DNA of 64,000 nucleotides from Trichopria drosophilae. Taxonomy: Eukaryota > Arthropoda > Insecta > Hymenoptera > Diapriidae. Positions 1 to 12,430 of this stretch are shown here, piece by piece (the stretch's first letter is position 1; each line of letters begins with the position of its first letter). Under the pieces are notes generated by a model that saw nothing but the letters and a program-made list of their open reading frames with translations, searched no databases and had not been told where the DNA came from. The DNA lies in NCBI GenBank assembly GCA_030407085.1, contig CM059582.1, positions 16,969,501-17,033,500 on the forward strand. The letters are read 5' to 3'. Position numbers and translations under genes: made by a program.

Positions 1-243
1 ACAATGCACCTAACAGGACGACATTTTCCAATAGAAGTTCAAAAAGAAAAGCTATTGACGGTACTTCAGCGTCAGTGCAACCTTTGCACGATCAGTAAAA
101 TAAAAAACTGCTCTATGTATGAATATGATATTTGTTGTGTAGCTTCATGTATACATCGTCCTTCCATAAACGTACCACGTGAAAACTACGTTATCGTTGA
201 TGTACAAGACGTGTCTACAGAAGTATGCAAGAAAAAATCCTAA
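1..243 (+). pseudogene. piggyBac-like transposase, C-terminal fragment
   Basis: The frame is open from the window edge to a stop at 241-243. It reads LTGRHFP near its start, then a paired-cysteine segment (QRQCNLC, about residues 23-29) and a second cysteine cluster (DICCVASCIH, about residues 42-51). This order, a (L/R)xGRHF motif followed by CxxC and then a LC-x-x-(P/S)C cluster, is the layout of the C-terminal cysteine-rich domain of piggyBac/PGBD4-type transposases, which helps bind the element's terminal repeats. The usual CFxxYH end is not intact (SCIHRPS instead), so the copy is probably decayed. The DDD catalytic core would lie left of the window and cannot be seen. The family match rests on motif recognition only. 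TTAA-flanked elements elsewhere in the window (24139 and 40041) show that piggyBac-type insertions exist in this genome. Confidence 0.55.
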
Positions 244-3200
244 GACACATTAGAAAAAAAAATATGTCAAACTCTGAGGTACAAGAAACTAAATAAATAT
301 AAAATAAAAAATTTAAAAATAAACACACAACAAAATTTATGAAAACGAATAAAAACGCTCTATGTCAGTATCTGTGGATAATGCTAAAAGAGAGTCTTAT
401 ATAACAGCAACATATCTTTTTGCAAAATTGTAGCCATTTTCATGATGTTATTTACACCGTTTTAAATCGGAATTCACATCCACAATCAACGAGCCCAACT
501 ATATTCGAGTAATGCGATTATAAAGAACTGTCCTGCATATCGGAGCCGCCATTTTAAATTTGTAAAATCTGCTGATGTATTCGTAATCGGCAACCCCAAA
601 AAGCCCCGAGTAACAAGTATCATGTGAATTTATGGATTAAATTACGAACGTCTATTCTTACATTTTCCGGCAATTTGAAGGTTAAAGACCACAGAACAAT
701 AATCGAGATGTGAACATATTAAAATTTGTTAAAGCGGAATTTTGAAGTGTTAAAAAAGATCTTTAGAGTTATGCCTGGTTTGTGTTAGCAAATCATAGAC
801 TTTCCGAGACATCTATGTTACATATTCCTTCCCTGAGAGCGTATGTTCCAGACCCAAACTTTTTACTTTTGTGGACCATGGAATCGTTAAGTTTTCTTTT
901 GGGGAACCCCAACAAGTCCGACTACACTCTGCATGTTTCTAACACTGCTGGTTTTGACAATATTGATCTATAGTTTATTTGCAAGAAACCAGTTAACAAA
1001 TATTACCGAATCTTCAAAAGTTGAGGGAACAACACAGCGATAAAAGAACAAACGACAAAAAATTTTAACTCCAAAAAACACCAGGCGTCGTGACATCAAT
1101 ATAAATAACTCAGTGGCCAAAAGACACGTATGCCAAAAAACACATCAAACTTTTGCCCCTAAAACCGAATACACTTAAACTCAGACGTAGTTTAGGCAAG
1201 GTTATGTTAGGTAATGATAGTTTTAGAGGAGTCTTTGCCTCGAATGATTTCTAAGACTATTTTTTATGTACAATGATCTCTTTTTGTAATTGAGTCTATT
1301 TCTCCTATAGTCTTTTTGACGTTGCATTTTTCTTGTCGTAGTGTCTTTGATCATCACTGCATCCTTTTGTCATGTAACATTTTAAAGATGGCATGAATTG
1401 TAAGTCGTCTGCAAATAGACTATGCAGAAGACAACTATCCGATTTGGATACTTTGAGATGATGTAATGTGCTCAATTTTTCTTAGACTGAATACGAAACA
1501 TTTAGTAATTGTATATTTAGCTCTGATGATTTATTTATATAAATTAAAAAAGCTGTGGACCCAAGAATGATTCTTGAGAAACACCAGATTTAAGTGGGAA
1601 TTCTCATTAAGCGATAAACCAATTATTAAAGTATCCATTATAGTTTAACATATATTATACGAATAATGTCAGGAGTTGCATGTTGATAAAATAAGCCAGC
1701 CAAAAAAAAACATAAAAGGAGCATCTCCGAACCAGAAGCACAATATAAGGATTAACGATACATAGAACCCTCAACTATAAAAAGCAATTTCAGTCACTAC
1801 GAAATAGTGTATAAGGGAAAGAGAATGAAAATTAATTCATTTTAAAACTTAAGAACACAGAGACTATTTGATTTAAATACATAAACTACCCGTCGACATA
1901 TGTAGCTATGCTCAGAGAAATCCTTTCTCTGGGTTTCCTAATGCTCTATAATGGAACTATTATTTGTGGGTTTTAAATCCAACAATGAACTGTCTATCTT
2001 ACAAGACAAAAACCATCACTATATAATTTGACCATCAAATGTATTTATGCTCCAAATAGTTAATTAATGTCTGACATCTTATTTTAGCTATTCGATTCCT
2101 AACTATGTTTGGTTATATTTTTCTAAATCTGCGAAAATAGTTTGTCATTAAAGCATGGTCTAACTATCAAAGTAAATAGTTTTTCAGTTGGTGAGAATGT
2201 TGTTTACTAAAAATTGAACTACCTTAAGTGGACCATGGGAATCTCAGACCGTAATTCACATATACGTGATTACTGACCTAGCTGAAGGAATCCGGATTAC
2301 GTTAGGAGTGACCTGACCAATTTCAATATGAGTTTAAAACTTTCAACTGCATGTCAACCCCATATACAATTAAAACCAATAAAATTACTTCCCAAAATAC
2401 TAGGCTATGATCGTTAAAATAGCAAAAGATGCTTGTCTTGAATAAGATATTAATTTCAGACTGACTATCGGAGAAATGGATGATCATTGATTATCGAACA
2501 TATTTTAGGAGCATAATCAACTTTCCTCTAAATTTTAAACAAGACAGTCCGTTTTATGTCAGTTTAAAATCCCAATTAGATTAGGATAGGACAGAAAGCT
2601 GATACTCTAATGGAGAATACCTTATACTTTCCTTTTTATGATCGAAAGTGATCAATTAGAATTCGCAAATAGACTTTGCAAACGAAGCCAAGTTTCCTGC
2701 CAACAATAGGAAGGAAGCGACTTGTCTACCATAAACGAAAGGTTCGATTTCGTTAGAGCTCCCAGCACGTCAAACGTCATTAGCTCCAATTTTCAATTAT
2801 TGTGCACGTACGGTATCTTCCGATAATGCAGTCACCAGATGCACCATTGGTTTATTTTGAAGTGAAACGCGCAAATAAGCTGGCGTCGGCGATTGGCCGC
2901 TTCTGCAGCCTCTTTCTCTTTCCTTAAGAGAGCTACACATAGGAGGCCGGCAGCACGAGTCGTTCGCACGATCCTCACAACGGGCACCTTCTGCACGACC
3001 TCTCGCGGCCCTAGGCTTTCATAGAGTCGCGATGTTGCTCCTCTCCGTATGCACTGGTGAAGGTGGCCGTTCCCCAACCACCTCTCCCTTTTTACCCCTC
3101 TCACTGTCTGGATCTGTCTTTGTCTGACTTTCAGAATATGTCGTCCTGTCCCCCTCACTCATGAAAGGTACACACCGCGGTAGGCGGACGACGGTCACTC

Positions 3201-5681
3201 ATCGACTTTCCGTGTCGCGGCTCTCGGGAGCCGAAAGTTCATCCCGGTTCAGCGGAACGAATGTTCCAGTCGTAGCCTCAGGTCACCCTGTCTTCGCCCG
3301 ACCCGATAGGCGTATCCGATAAAATCCCCATTTCGCTCATTCCGTTTCGTTTCGTATAGTGCAGGTCAATCGTACACTGGGACTCCAATGGCTCTATATG
3401 CATATGCTCCAACGACAATGCCACCAATGATTACGGTATTCTACGACCGTATAAACTTCTCTTTACAATGAGATTTCGGTACTTATGATCGTCGATGAAC
3501 ATTTATGCTCGGTTTTCTTGTCAACGCGGTCATGCTCATTATCCTAGTTTATTTGTGTATTATACTCCAAGTGGTTTTAGGTGAAACTGATAGGAAAATT
3601 TAAAAGTGAATATTGGGAATTCTATTCCTTACTTGGCCTGAGAGCATGGAATTAGGCATCGTCATTAACTTTTTAGAGTTAATGATATTGAAAGTTATTC
3701 CTGATTTCCAAATAAGGTTCGTTATGATCCAAGACTAGATTCATCATTTGACTTTTCTCTCTTCAAGCAGTTATGTTGGATTCGTTATTACATAATTATA
3801 CCTGCTCTAAATGTTAGGTCATACATAAGTTCCATGTGGACCGTTTTCTATCATATGTTCAAGTGTTTTACTACTTCCTCTTTCCTATATTTGGTGTGCC
3901 CTCTAATCCTTCAAATGCGAATAGGAAAAGACTTTTTCTGATTAATAGTACTGAAGCTTTCTGACTCGGTGACCCACAACAAGTTGTATATGTTAAATGC
4001 CACAAAAATTGTGATGCAGTAGATGGACAGAAAGCAGTCCTAAAATGCCGCAATGTAACGGCAATGGAACATGTTGCAAAATACTAAGTCGGCCACAGAT
4101 AGAATATATCTGGGATTCATCCAGAAGTAAGCAGGTAGAACTACTTCTTGCCTGACAAGAGTCAAAGTTACTCTCAAAAAAATAGGATCTACACAAGACG
4201 TTGATATTTTTGGACTAAAATAAGAAACCTCCAATTTATAGAAGAAAACCCTTGAACGGATCCGACTTAGCAACGAAACGATGGAGGTTTGAAGTGTAAA
4301 TCAGTAGTTCAACTAAGAAAAGCATTTCTTATTATTTTTACACAGCGGAATTGGAATAGACAGTACAGAATGTGATTTCGTCTGTATTCTTCGTGTTGTG
4401 ACATTACGCTTTCATATTTTCAGTCGATGCACATAATCAGTCATTTGGGATAACTTAGACTGATAATGAGATGCCAAAATAAATTGAACTGGCATACAAT
4501 CGCACACAGCGCATCAAACTTATGATGTCCTGAAGAGCACATTGGCATACCCAAATATTCTATTTGTCATCCTGACAACATTCTCAAGACAGCCTTTCCT
4601 AAAAGAACATATTCAGCACAATACCTGCTATTTATTGAATTGGAACTTATAGGAAAACCTAAATTTTCCGAGATCAAGCGGTAGACGTTCCAAGTCTAAA
4701 ACTATTGGTTTATCCAAGAGGAAGAACAAAGAAAACTTGCCAACGAAGATATAGGACGTCCTCATGAGCTCCTTAGGACTTGTAAATGTCTACATCGCAT
4801 CCTTAGTCGTGAAAATGTCTTGATGATTTAGCACATACCTCTTAAAGAGGTCATCTAGAGCTTATTTCAAAGAATCTCCAAAAAGACCTCCTAATGTAGT
4901 CTGAATTATGATACTCTATAAGATGACGGTTAAAAAAAGTGGAAGAAGTTCGAAGACTGAAACTTCTAACCTACGCGAAAGAGAATTCGCAAAACGCAGA
5001 CCAGTACTCGCAGACACAAAAGCAAACAAATTGAACAAATTGATTGATTGTTGTTGACATGCTGAACGCCATAAATAATATTGTCCACAATTCCATTAGA
5101 ACATGCTCATGAGTTCTTACAGACGACCAATGTCCGCTTTTATCATCATGACCCTCCGGAATTCCTAGGTCTTGCGAATATCCCGAGGATAATAATGAGA
5201 CGAGAAAAACGGACATTTATACGTTAATGGATTACCTGAGGACGTCCTTAGACAGGTTTACTGATGAATATATGATTGCAGGTGTCCGAGTAAAACTGTA
5301 GGTTCACCTAGATGTTATTTATTCTAATAGTATTATTGGAGTTTCCAAACAACCGGTGAAAGGTGAGAATCACTGACTGATGCAAATGAGCATTTAGACA
5401 TTTTGTTTTTTGGACCATTGAGAAGAGGAAGATGAAAAAAGTCACATTTACGAAATTGCTAGATTCAGGACTTTAACTCTCATATCTAAATGTAGCAAAA
5501 CTAAATACTTGAAAAACACTTCAATATCTTTGGAAAGAACGTACTGATAGCAGTGTGTAATGAACCTATTGTTGGCGTCCATTGGCATATATGGATGTAT
5601 TCGTATAGGTTTATTTATTTATAATGTAATCGAGGTTATGCAGAACTGTACTGAGCACTAAGGGCTATGAAGTACATTATC
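244..5681. other. AT-rich intergenic stretch, no gene recognised
   Basis: No coding region is supported here. Open frames are short, most start at TTG or GTG, and none matches a family I know. The section 4550-5230 is rich in loosely repeated words (GGACGTCCT, TCCTTAGGAC, TCATGAG), which resembles the degenerate repeat fields at 7600-8660 and 62290-62760. A CpG-rich island at 2880-3350 is listed separately. Confidence 0.6.
2880..3350. other. CpG-rich island in AT-rich surroundings
   Basis: GC content and CpG frequency rise sharply compared with the flanks. A 108-codon frame is open on the minus strand (2832-3158), but it has low-complexity Arg-rich stretches and no family resemblance. This is one of about a dozen similar islands in the window. 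They may be promoters, enhancers or exons of unrecognised transcripts; the sequence alone does not decide. Confidence 0.5.
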
Positions 5682-6411
5682 CACATTTTCATTGCTGTTA
5701 ATAGTATGGAGATCATAATATTATTGACCTAAAGTGTAACTGTAGGTCTCATACCTAAAAATGTTGGAGAAATGGTTTGGAAACGAATAATTACTACCTA
5801 TGAGTGACATCTCCGTCAAAATTAGGATAGACCAGAATACCAACACAGTTCCAATGACATCAATCAGGCCTACTTGATCAGGATGAGATTAGTATGTGAC
5901 ATCTTTATGCATATTATTTTGGTCTATTATTGATCCTTAAGACAGACTGTTATAAGGGTTATGTACCGTAATTGCAAAGGGAACCTAATTTCCTTGGGTC
6001 CATTTTAGCAAATGACAATAAAAGATAGATCAGGCAATGAAACCTGAACATTTTCTTTGCTGTTAATAATATGGAGATCATAATATTATTGACCTAAAGT
6101 GTAACTGCAGTTGTCAACCTAAAAATCATGGAGAAATCGGTTGGAAACGAATAAGTACTACCTATGAGCGACATCTCCGTCAAGATTAAGATGGACCAGA
6201 AGACCAACACAGTTCCAATGACATCAATCAGGCCTACTTGATCAGGATCAGATTAGTATGTGACATCTCTAAGCATATTTTGGTCCATTATTGATTCTTA
6301 AGAAAGACTGTTATAAGGGTTACGTACCTTAATTACAATGGGAACCTAATTTCCTTGGACCCATTTCAGCAGTTGACAATAAAGGATAGATCAGGCAATG
6401 AAACCTGAACA
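5682..6411. repeat. Tandem duplication, two ~365-bp copies
   Basis: Copy 1 (about 5682-6048) and copy 2 (about 6049-6411) are near-identical with a 365-base offset: TTGCTGTTAATA at 5692 recurs at 6057, and both copies run through ATGGAGATCATAATATTATT, the block GACATCTCCGTCAA, CAATCAGGCCTACTTGATCAG and end in GATAGATCAGGCAATGAAACC. Substitutions and small indels separate the copies. No open frame spans either copy, so this looks like a recent non-coding duplication rather than a repeated domain. Confidence 0.9.
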
Positions 6412-6779
6412 ACAAGGACCTTTATTTTCTTAGTTTTAAGTGTTTAATATGACTACTCCAAATGTTGATTTTTAATTACCATCCATTGTTCCAACACAAG
6501 TTGAACATCATCTTGCACCAGTTATTCAGGAAACTCCAACATTGCTACTGTAATAAATGATAAACGGTGGTCCACTTCCAAAACTGCTAGACCTTGCAGC
6601 AGCTTTTGGTTTTGCATAAAATCTCCAAGACTGACAATTTCGCACACTCCTGTATTGGAGGTTTGAACGCAAGTCATGCAAATTCGAAATTGCATTCCTT
6701 AACAGCGGAAAATCCCACATCAGCGTGAATTGGGATTTCAATTTCTTGACCGCTGCCGACTTGGCTAAAAGCAGTTATA

Positions 6780-7300
6780 TAGTCGTTTCGTCGATTAACG
6801 AGTTTTACGGTGTATTAAACGAACGTAGAAGAAGCAGAAGGTAATTGGTTGATAATGGAGCGTTTTTGCGGGCAGGAGGCTCGTGCCCCGTCTCATCCCG
6901 TAGTGGTCCACGTAAGCGGCGCGCATAAATCCGCGCTCGCTTAGGCTCCGCTTTAAACGGGGTTTAATCCGAGGCACGGCTTTTCAAGACAGCAAGACAC
7001 AACACACGAGTCGTGAGTTCGCTTTGCTCCCGATATATAGGGCAACCTTAGTCTCTCACGGTTTCAGCGCTATTCATCTGCATGCGCCGCACTCTTACTC
7101 CCGCTATATCTCTGCACCGGAGAGACGTTACAGGCGCCCGGCCGCGAGCCGCTCATATGTGCCGCTTTTTCCTCCGACACGACTCGCTTTCGATTGAATT
7201 TATGTTTCGCTGATTATGTCGTCAATTATACAACGCCGCCGACCGAGGCGCCGTTGACTTTTCCAAGATGCGGCGAGCGTTTAATTGGGACGCGACCAGG
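6780..7300. other. CpG-rich island
   Basis: A strongly CpG-rich block with many CGCG, GCGC and CCGC words lies between AT-rich flanks. Short frames are open on both strands (minus 6795-6977, plus 7268-7450) but none is recognisable. It could be a regulatory region or an unrecognised first exon. Confidence 0.5.
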
Positions 7301-7599
7301 ACCCCGAACCTACACCGGAGTGCCCTTTCCACTCCGTCGTATCGAGTAGTCGACTACATTTTTTTTTTTTGTTTAGGTGTATTCGAGGGAATATCGACTA
7401 CGTTGCAACTATTTCCAAGTGAAATTGTGTTTCACTTTTTAACTCTCTAAATCTGTTGGAGCGACCTGCACGATGTCAAGTGGCAAACGGCTTTAGGAAA
7501 CGAGATTCTCAGATGACACTGGGAATGGACCTTAAAAAGTATTTAGCATTTGCAGTATATTTATACCTAATGTCCATTATAAGCGTGAAATATTCAAGA

Positions 7600-8660
7600 C
7601 GAGGACCAAAAGAGTAAAAAGAATTATTTAAGAGCTCTTTATGAGCTCTTAGACAATGCTCAGAACGAGGTCTTATAGTGTTATTTTAGAAGAACACATT
7701 CAGAGATCATTAAGAGCACTTTAAAATGCGTTAAAAATGTTATGATGCTTTAATGTCCGCTGAGAAAAAGGTCATCAAGTAATGTTTAAGAAGATATGAA
7801 AATCCCATCTATTAATGACACTACATCTCAGAACCAACAAAATACAAACGAGTTCAGAATGTTCTCTAAATGTGCTCCAAAAGAAATCGGCCGGGGAACA
7901 AAGTTCCGAAAATCAAAACGCCGAAAGGGTAAAATTTCGATATTGCGAGAGTTCAAGGTATTTTCATTTGCTTTCTTTTTGCCATATTTTCAAAGACAAA
8001 GTGAAGAAAATCACGTTGGAGCCATGCTAAATCGAAATTTTAGCCTTTCGGTGTGTTGATTTTCGGAACTTTGTTCCCCGGCCAAGAAATCAAATGCGCC
8101 ACATTTTGAGACTTTCATCATAAGATTTCATAATGACATAAAGTTCAGGAAAACCTCATAATGTGACGAATCTGACTTCTTGTAGAGCACATTGCGAGGT
8201 CTTTCTATTTTTTTATGTTTGAGGTCTGGTCTTTCACTCTTTTCCTACAACAGGTAAATGACATCCTTGAGAGTTGTGAATTAAGCTGGTATATTTTATG
8301 ATATTTTAAGGACTTTGCAGAAAGAGTTCTTCAAGTAATCTTTAAGAACACATAGAAATCCCATCCAGTAAATTAATGAATCATTCTTTTAGGCACGTAA
8401 TCAAAAGATAACCTTAAGAACTCTTTACAATACCTTAACAACATTATGCCTCAACAACTATGTGGAGAGAGCGTTTAGAGTGTTCTTTAAGTATACTAAG
8501 AAAAAGGGTTTCTTAAACACATGAAATCATTAATTCTATTTTTTTTACAACAAAAGAAAAAGTTTGTTCATGAGTTTTTAAAATGTCTTTTAATATGAAT
8601 CACGCAAAAGGAGTTTATAATGGGCTATTTAAGAAGGCTTACAATGTAAATACTGCTCAG
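7600..8660. repeat. Degenerate dispersed/tandem repeat field
   Basis: Related words recur through this kilobase. The clearest pair is AAGTAATGTTTAAGAAG...AAATCCCATCTATTAATGA at about 7776-7816 and AAGTAATCTTTAAGAAC...AAATCCCATCC...ATTAATGA at about 8332-8375. Variants of TTTAAGAAC(A) and GAGCTCTT occur throughout. The copies are old and irregularly spaced. A much younger palindromic element (7889-8083) is inserted into this field. Confidence 0.5.
7889..8083. mobile_element. 195-bp palindromic DNA transposon (MITE) with 8-bp TSD
   Basis: The ends are about 55-bp inverted repeats starting GGCCGGGGAACAAAGTTCCG, with about four mismatches between arms. The octamer AAGAAATC lies directly outside both ends (7881-7888 and 8084-8091) and is a perfect target-site duplication. 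Among known families, hAT, P, Merlin and Sola1 make 8-bp duplications, but the GGCCGGGG terminus is not one I can assign to any of them. The near-identity of the arms and the intact duplication suggest recent insertion. An 87-codon plus-strand frame across the element is an accident of the repeat. Confidence 0.92.
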
Positions 8661-9030
8661 AAAGAATTCTTGCAGTTGTAGGGCTGATCCAATTTCTTTT
8701 GCATCACATTTGGGGATCATCCTGAAATTATTTCGTTTTCGGGCTGTGTTTTTTTATTAATAATTTAAAAACTCCTAAATTAAACTTCTTAACGAGCTGT
8801 TTTATAAGGCGATAAAAGTAAGATCTCTACACTAGTTTTTTTTCTTGGAGACATCTTTGGAATGAACTCCGGAAGTCCTCTTTAAGAGGATCGTTTTTTT
8901 TCAGTGATTTTTAGGAATTATAACTTAAAAAGTGCTGTTTATGTCTAAAGGTATTTGAGAATTCAAATATTAATAATAATGATTCCTCTGTAAAATGTTG
9001 AAAATGTGATTATTTTTTGTTTACATATCG

Positions 9031-9075
<45 letters not shown>

Positions 9076-9421
9076 GTGTCTCTCCTTTTATTTTATACAA
9101 AAATGAGCACTATTATTATTCGTATAAAAATTTTAAGATTATCTTTTTTTAAAAACAGTTTATACATTAATTTAAAAATAATCTCTAGATTAGGTACATT
9201 TTCTTCAGATTAGATTTTAGCTTCTAAGTCTTTATTCAAATCACGAAACCTCTAACAGTGAACAGATGTAACAAAAAACTAAATGAATTAAATTTCGTTT
9301 TAAAAATTACATCTAATTAGCGAATTTAGCGGTTTCCCTGCAAACCGTGCATCAGACAAGATTTCGATCGCTCGAGACATCTTCGAGTTTATCCGAGATC
9401 CAGATCGAGCCGATTACTTAC
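8661..9421. other. AT-rich intergenic with (CT)n microsatellite
   Basis: No gene is seen. The only structured sequence is a CT/GA dinucleotide run at 9033-9073, about 20 units with no interruption. The last 80 bases (9340-9421) are GC-elevated and lead into the candidate exon on the minus strand. Confidence 0.7.
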
Positions 9422-9547
9422 CTACATTTACACGTGCGAACATTCGTTACACTAAACACTGGTTTTAAATTCGATTCTCGTGTTTGCAGTTTACCGAAAA
9501 ACGGCATCTTCGGTGCTACAAAGTCTGCCGTTAGCCTACGACATTTG
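9422..9547 (-). CDS. Candidate internal exon, product unrecognised
   Basis: Read on the minus strand, a good acceptor (AATTTCACCTAACAG) ends at plus position 9548 and a near-perfect donor (TGTAG then GTAAGTAATCG) starts at 9421. Between them lie 126 nt that are open in one frame, entered after two bases of a codon and left with two bases. The peptide includes MPFFGKLQTRESNLKPVF. The block is GC-richer than its neighbours. Against it: the plus strand is also open over the same interval, I could not find joining exons, and the longer frame up to 9675 lacks an ATG at its start. No family is recognised. Confidence 0.22.
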
Positions 9548-9784
9548 CTGTTAGGTGAAATTATATTGTTGCTTTTAGATATTTTATTAGATTTAAACAC
9601 TTTATTTAAGTTGAATGTTGAGCAGTCAATGTTTACTTGTAAATTAAGTTTCGGTTTTTTATTTCTTTTTAACAATTAAAAAAAATGTGTGTCGTTTTTT
9701 AAGAAAAAATGTTTACTACTTCGTTGTTGTTTTCTGAGTTGTCAAAAAGTGGTCAAAATGACAATTTATGTTAACGATCTAACG

Positions 9785-10048
9785 AAAAATCACGTAGAAA
9801 GAAGTTGTAGAGCTTGAAAAAACAAAGAGTTTAACCACATATACGCTACATTTAGCCATTAATATAATCTATAAAATATAAAATTGCCCTTTAACATCAC
9901 AAAATTGTCACAAAATAGATTTTGTAATTATGGTGTACGTTTATTGCCAATTTCATTATTAGAAGGCGGAATTTAATTTTTAGCTCAACGTGACCTACAA
10001 AGGGCTTCTGCATTTTCATATTCTGTGTGTTCTTTCTACGTGATTTTT
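9785..10048. repeat. Inverted-repeat element relic
   Basis: A 19-base perfect inverted repeat, AAAAATCACGTAGAAAGAA at 9785-9803 and its complement at 10030-10048, brackets about 225 bases. Shortly after, GGGACACCCTGTATATTT (about 10119-10136) resembles the end of TACAGGGTGTCCC-type elements that are widespread in insects, but no matching left end was found. Confidence 0.55.
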
Positions 10049-10136
10049 GGTAACTATTTAGCGAAACGAGTTATACCTGAAAAACTTATCAAGACCTGCA
10101 ATACGCTTCGTGAGTTACGGGACACCCTGTATATTT

Positions 10137-11123
10137 AGAGCATCATATCATTTTAAAAACACTCATCAGTGGTTCCTTAGTTGTTTTTTAATTAATTTTT
10201 CTTTGAATTTACAACACTGTTGTCCGTTATGCAAACATTTAATTCTTCCAAATGGGTGCTACTTTCAGTTGAACTCATCTTATCTTCCGAAGAATATACA
10301 AGAATAAGAATTGTGTATTTGAAACCAATAACTTCCACAGTTAAAGGCTACAAAGAATTGTGTGATTGAATTTGCGTACCTTGGAAATCGCAAGGAAAAC
10401 GCATTTAAAGTTTTATACATATTTTCCAAATTTGTTTTCGGCCTCACGATATAATACATGCATAATTAACCAATTAATGCTAAAATGCAAAGAAAATTCA
10501 ACGCTTATACCAAATATGAAATTATTTTCGAAGATTCGAGAAACCTACAAGATTCTGCCATGTTTTAGGCTGCTCTTTTGAAGGGTGGTGAGAAAATTTA
10601 TTATATATATTAAAAAACATAATCTTAAGGTTGCATTTCTTACAAATGAGCATCCCTGAAAAATGTAAAATATGGTAAGTAAGATTTTTTCAAAATTTAT
10701 TACATGTTGGAAAAAAGTGTTAAACTTGGAGTGAATTTATTGTTCATTTGGGTCTTAATAAGTTGCAAAGAAACATTATTTCACGTCATTGTTGATGGTT
10801 TAGGGTTACGTTAAACAAGTTCTTGGATGTCCAACGTTGATAATCATGGTCGGTCACCTGGATTTTAGCAAAACATAAGCGGTTCTTAAATTATTCCTAT
10901 ATATCGTCTTGTTTTCACGCCTCTACAAAAAGAGCCAAGAGGTTAGTTTACCTTAATTATTATGATATTCCACGTTTTCAATGATTGCTATTAAAAATTC
11001 GGAAATTCTCTTGTTTTATTTCTTGTATGGATTCAAATATTTTATTACAAGATTCTTATTTCAATATTATTATAGGTATCAAATACTAATTTGTTTATTC
11101 TTGACAGATATAAGGTTATGGTA
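10137..11123. other. AT-rich intergenic, nothing recognised
   Basis: Several short open frames occur but have no ATG-to-stop structure or family resemblance worth calling. A donor-like ATG/GTAAGTAAG at 10672 lacks a convincing upstream acceptor. Confidence 0.6.
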
Positions 11124-11425
11124 CTTTCTAATTCAGAATTAGTAAAAAACTATAAAAGCAGGAATTGACTAATAGAGATAGCAATGATTTTTACCAATAA
11201 ACAGTAAAAAATGATTCATTCATTGTCAATATCGTAATTAATTCCAAATAAGTCATTGTATACTTTAATATCTTTTTGCTAATATGAGTTATTTAAATTT
11301 GATTAACTGATATTCATTAATAAATGAATTATATACAGTTTATTAATAAAAATGTGTACTAATCAAATTCGTAGTCGAACAATCACCCCTTTGTTAGTAG
11401 CGTTTGATTAATTTAAATTAGAGAT
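11124..11425. mobile_element. TA-flanked MITE, CTCTCTAAA family, diverged copy
   Basis: The left end, preceded by TA, reads CTTTCTAATTCAGAATTAGTAAAAAACTA and aligns with the inverted right end of the better copy at 29400-29682 (CTCTCTAAATCTGAATTAGTTAAAAACTA). The right end, near TTGATTAATTTAAATTAGAG, is approximate. The interior has lost most similarity. Confidence 0.45.
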
Positions 11426-11749
11426 TAAATATTCTGATGTTTTCTGAAGATGCATGAAGTTACGTTCGTTTTCTCTCTAATCTACCATTTATACCATTTC
11501 TATTTTCTATATGCTTCTTAAGTGGGTTACATTAAACTTTTGATCTAATATAGTAATTTTTCCTTCTGCAACAAGTGCAGTTCTCAGTTTTTTTCTGGTG
11601 ATATACTTCTATACTTTGGATGGAAAAATATTTTTGTGCCAGAACCCGCATTGAAATACTACTCTACTAACTGTTTTTGAATTCACCAACTACGTATTTC
11701 CTAAGATGGTCAATTCCAGGAGCCAATGCAATCCTTTTCCACCTGCATT

Positions 11750-12430
11750 GCTGTTAGCGCCAAGTAAATTCGCGTTTCTCTCACCTACGGGGAACATTGT
11801 CTTTCGCTGTTAGGCAGGTATTTCCTCAAAAATGTCGAATGCACAATCGGAAAAGTGTCGAGGCATGCGCCGGCATATCGATGGCGCGTCTCGTGGGAAC
11901 GCGACATTGTTTTGCCGTAAACGCGAAAGAAAATAAAGATTCGCGAAAGCGACTCGCGGCAGCTTCTGACCAGTGGTTACAGAAATCCCCTTTTGTCATG
12001 AAAAAAAAAATTGACAAACCGCTAAGAGCGCAATCTGAATACCGCTTCGCCTCGTCACGATTCGGCTAAGGCGACGTTACACGATGTCGATCCTCGCTCC
12101 ATTGCGGTAAGTGCACGCGGCCGACGGCCGCCCGGCAGCATCGTGTGTCTCGTAGGCCGCAATTTTCATTAAACATTGTGATTTCGCGTAATGTGCTTTG
12201 CCCATTTTTCCGGAGGCCTCGGCTGCAGCCGCTGTGTACATGCGCTTCCTACTTCCATTACTCTTGCCTTAAGCCGACGACGCTTCTTCCACGCGGTGGA
12301 CAAAGGCGGTCTTATTCGCGCGACGGCTCATAGCGAAATGCCTTACGATTCAATTTCGAGCAAGAAATTGCCTTTGCCAAACAATTGTCCTTTAATGACA
12401 TCCGTCGTACATTCGAATTTCTCAAAATGA
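11750..12430. other. CpG-rich island with donor-like site
   Basis: CpG density is high with several CGCG words. A 90-codon plus-strand frame (11797-12069) and a shadow on the other strand are not recognisable. The string ATGTCGATCCTCGCTCCATT followed by GCG and GTAAGTGCACG (about 12084-12116) could be a short first coding segment with a consensus donor, but nothing downstream was found to join it. Regulatory sequence is equally likely. Confidence 0.4.

Noticed and set aside
7796..8059. 87-codon plus-strand frame
   Set aside because: It runs across the palindromic element and its target site.
9347..9679. 110-codon plus-strand frame opposite the candidate exon
   Set aside because: Leu/Phe-rich C-terminal half driven by AT content, with no splice or family support.
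10110..10307. Frame following GGGACACCCTGTATATTT
   Set aside because: The string is a transposon-type end and the frame has no family resemblance.
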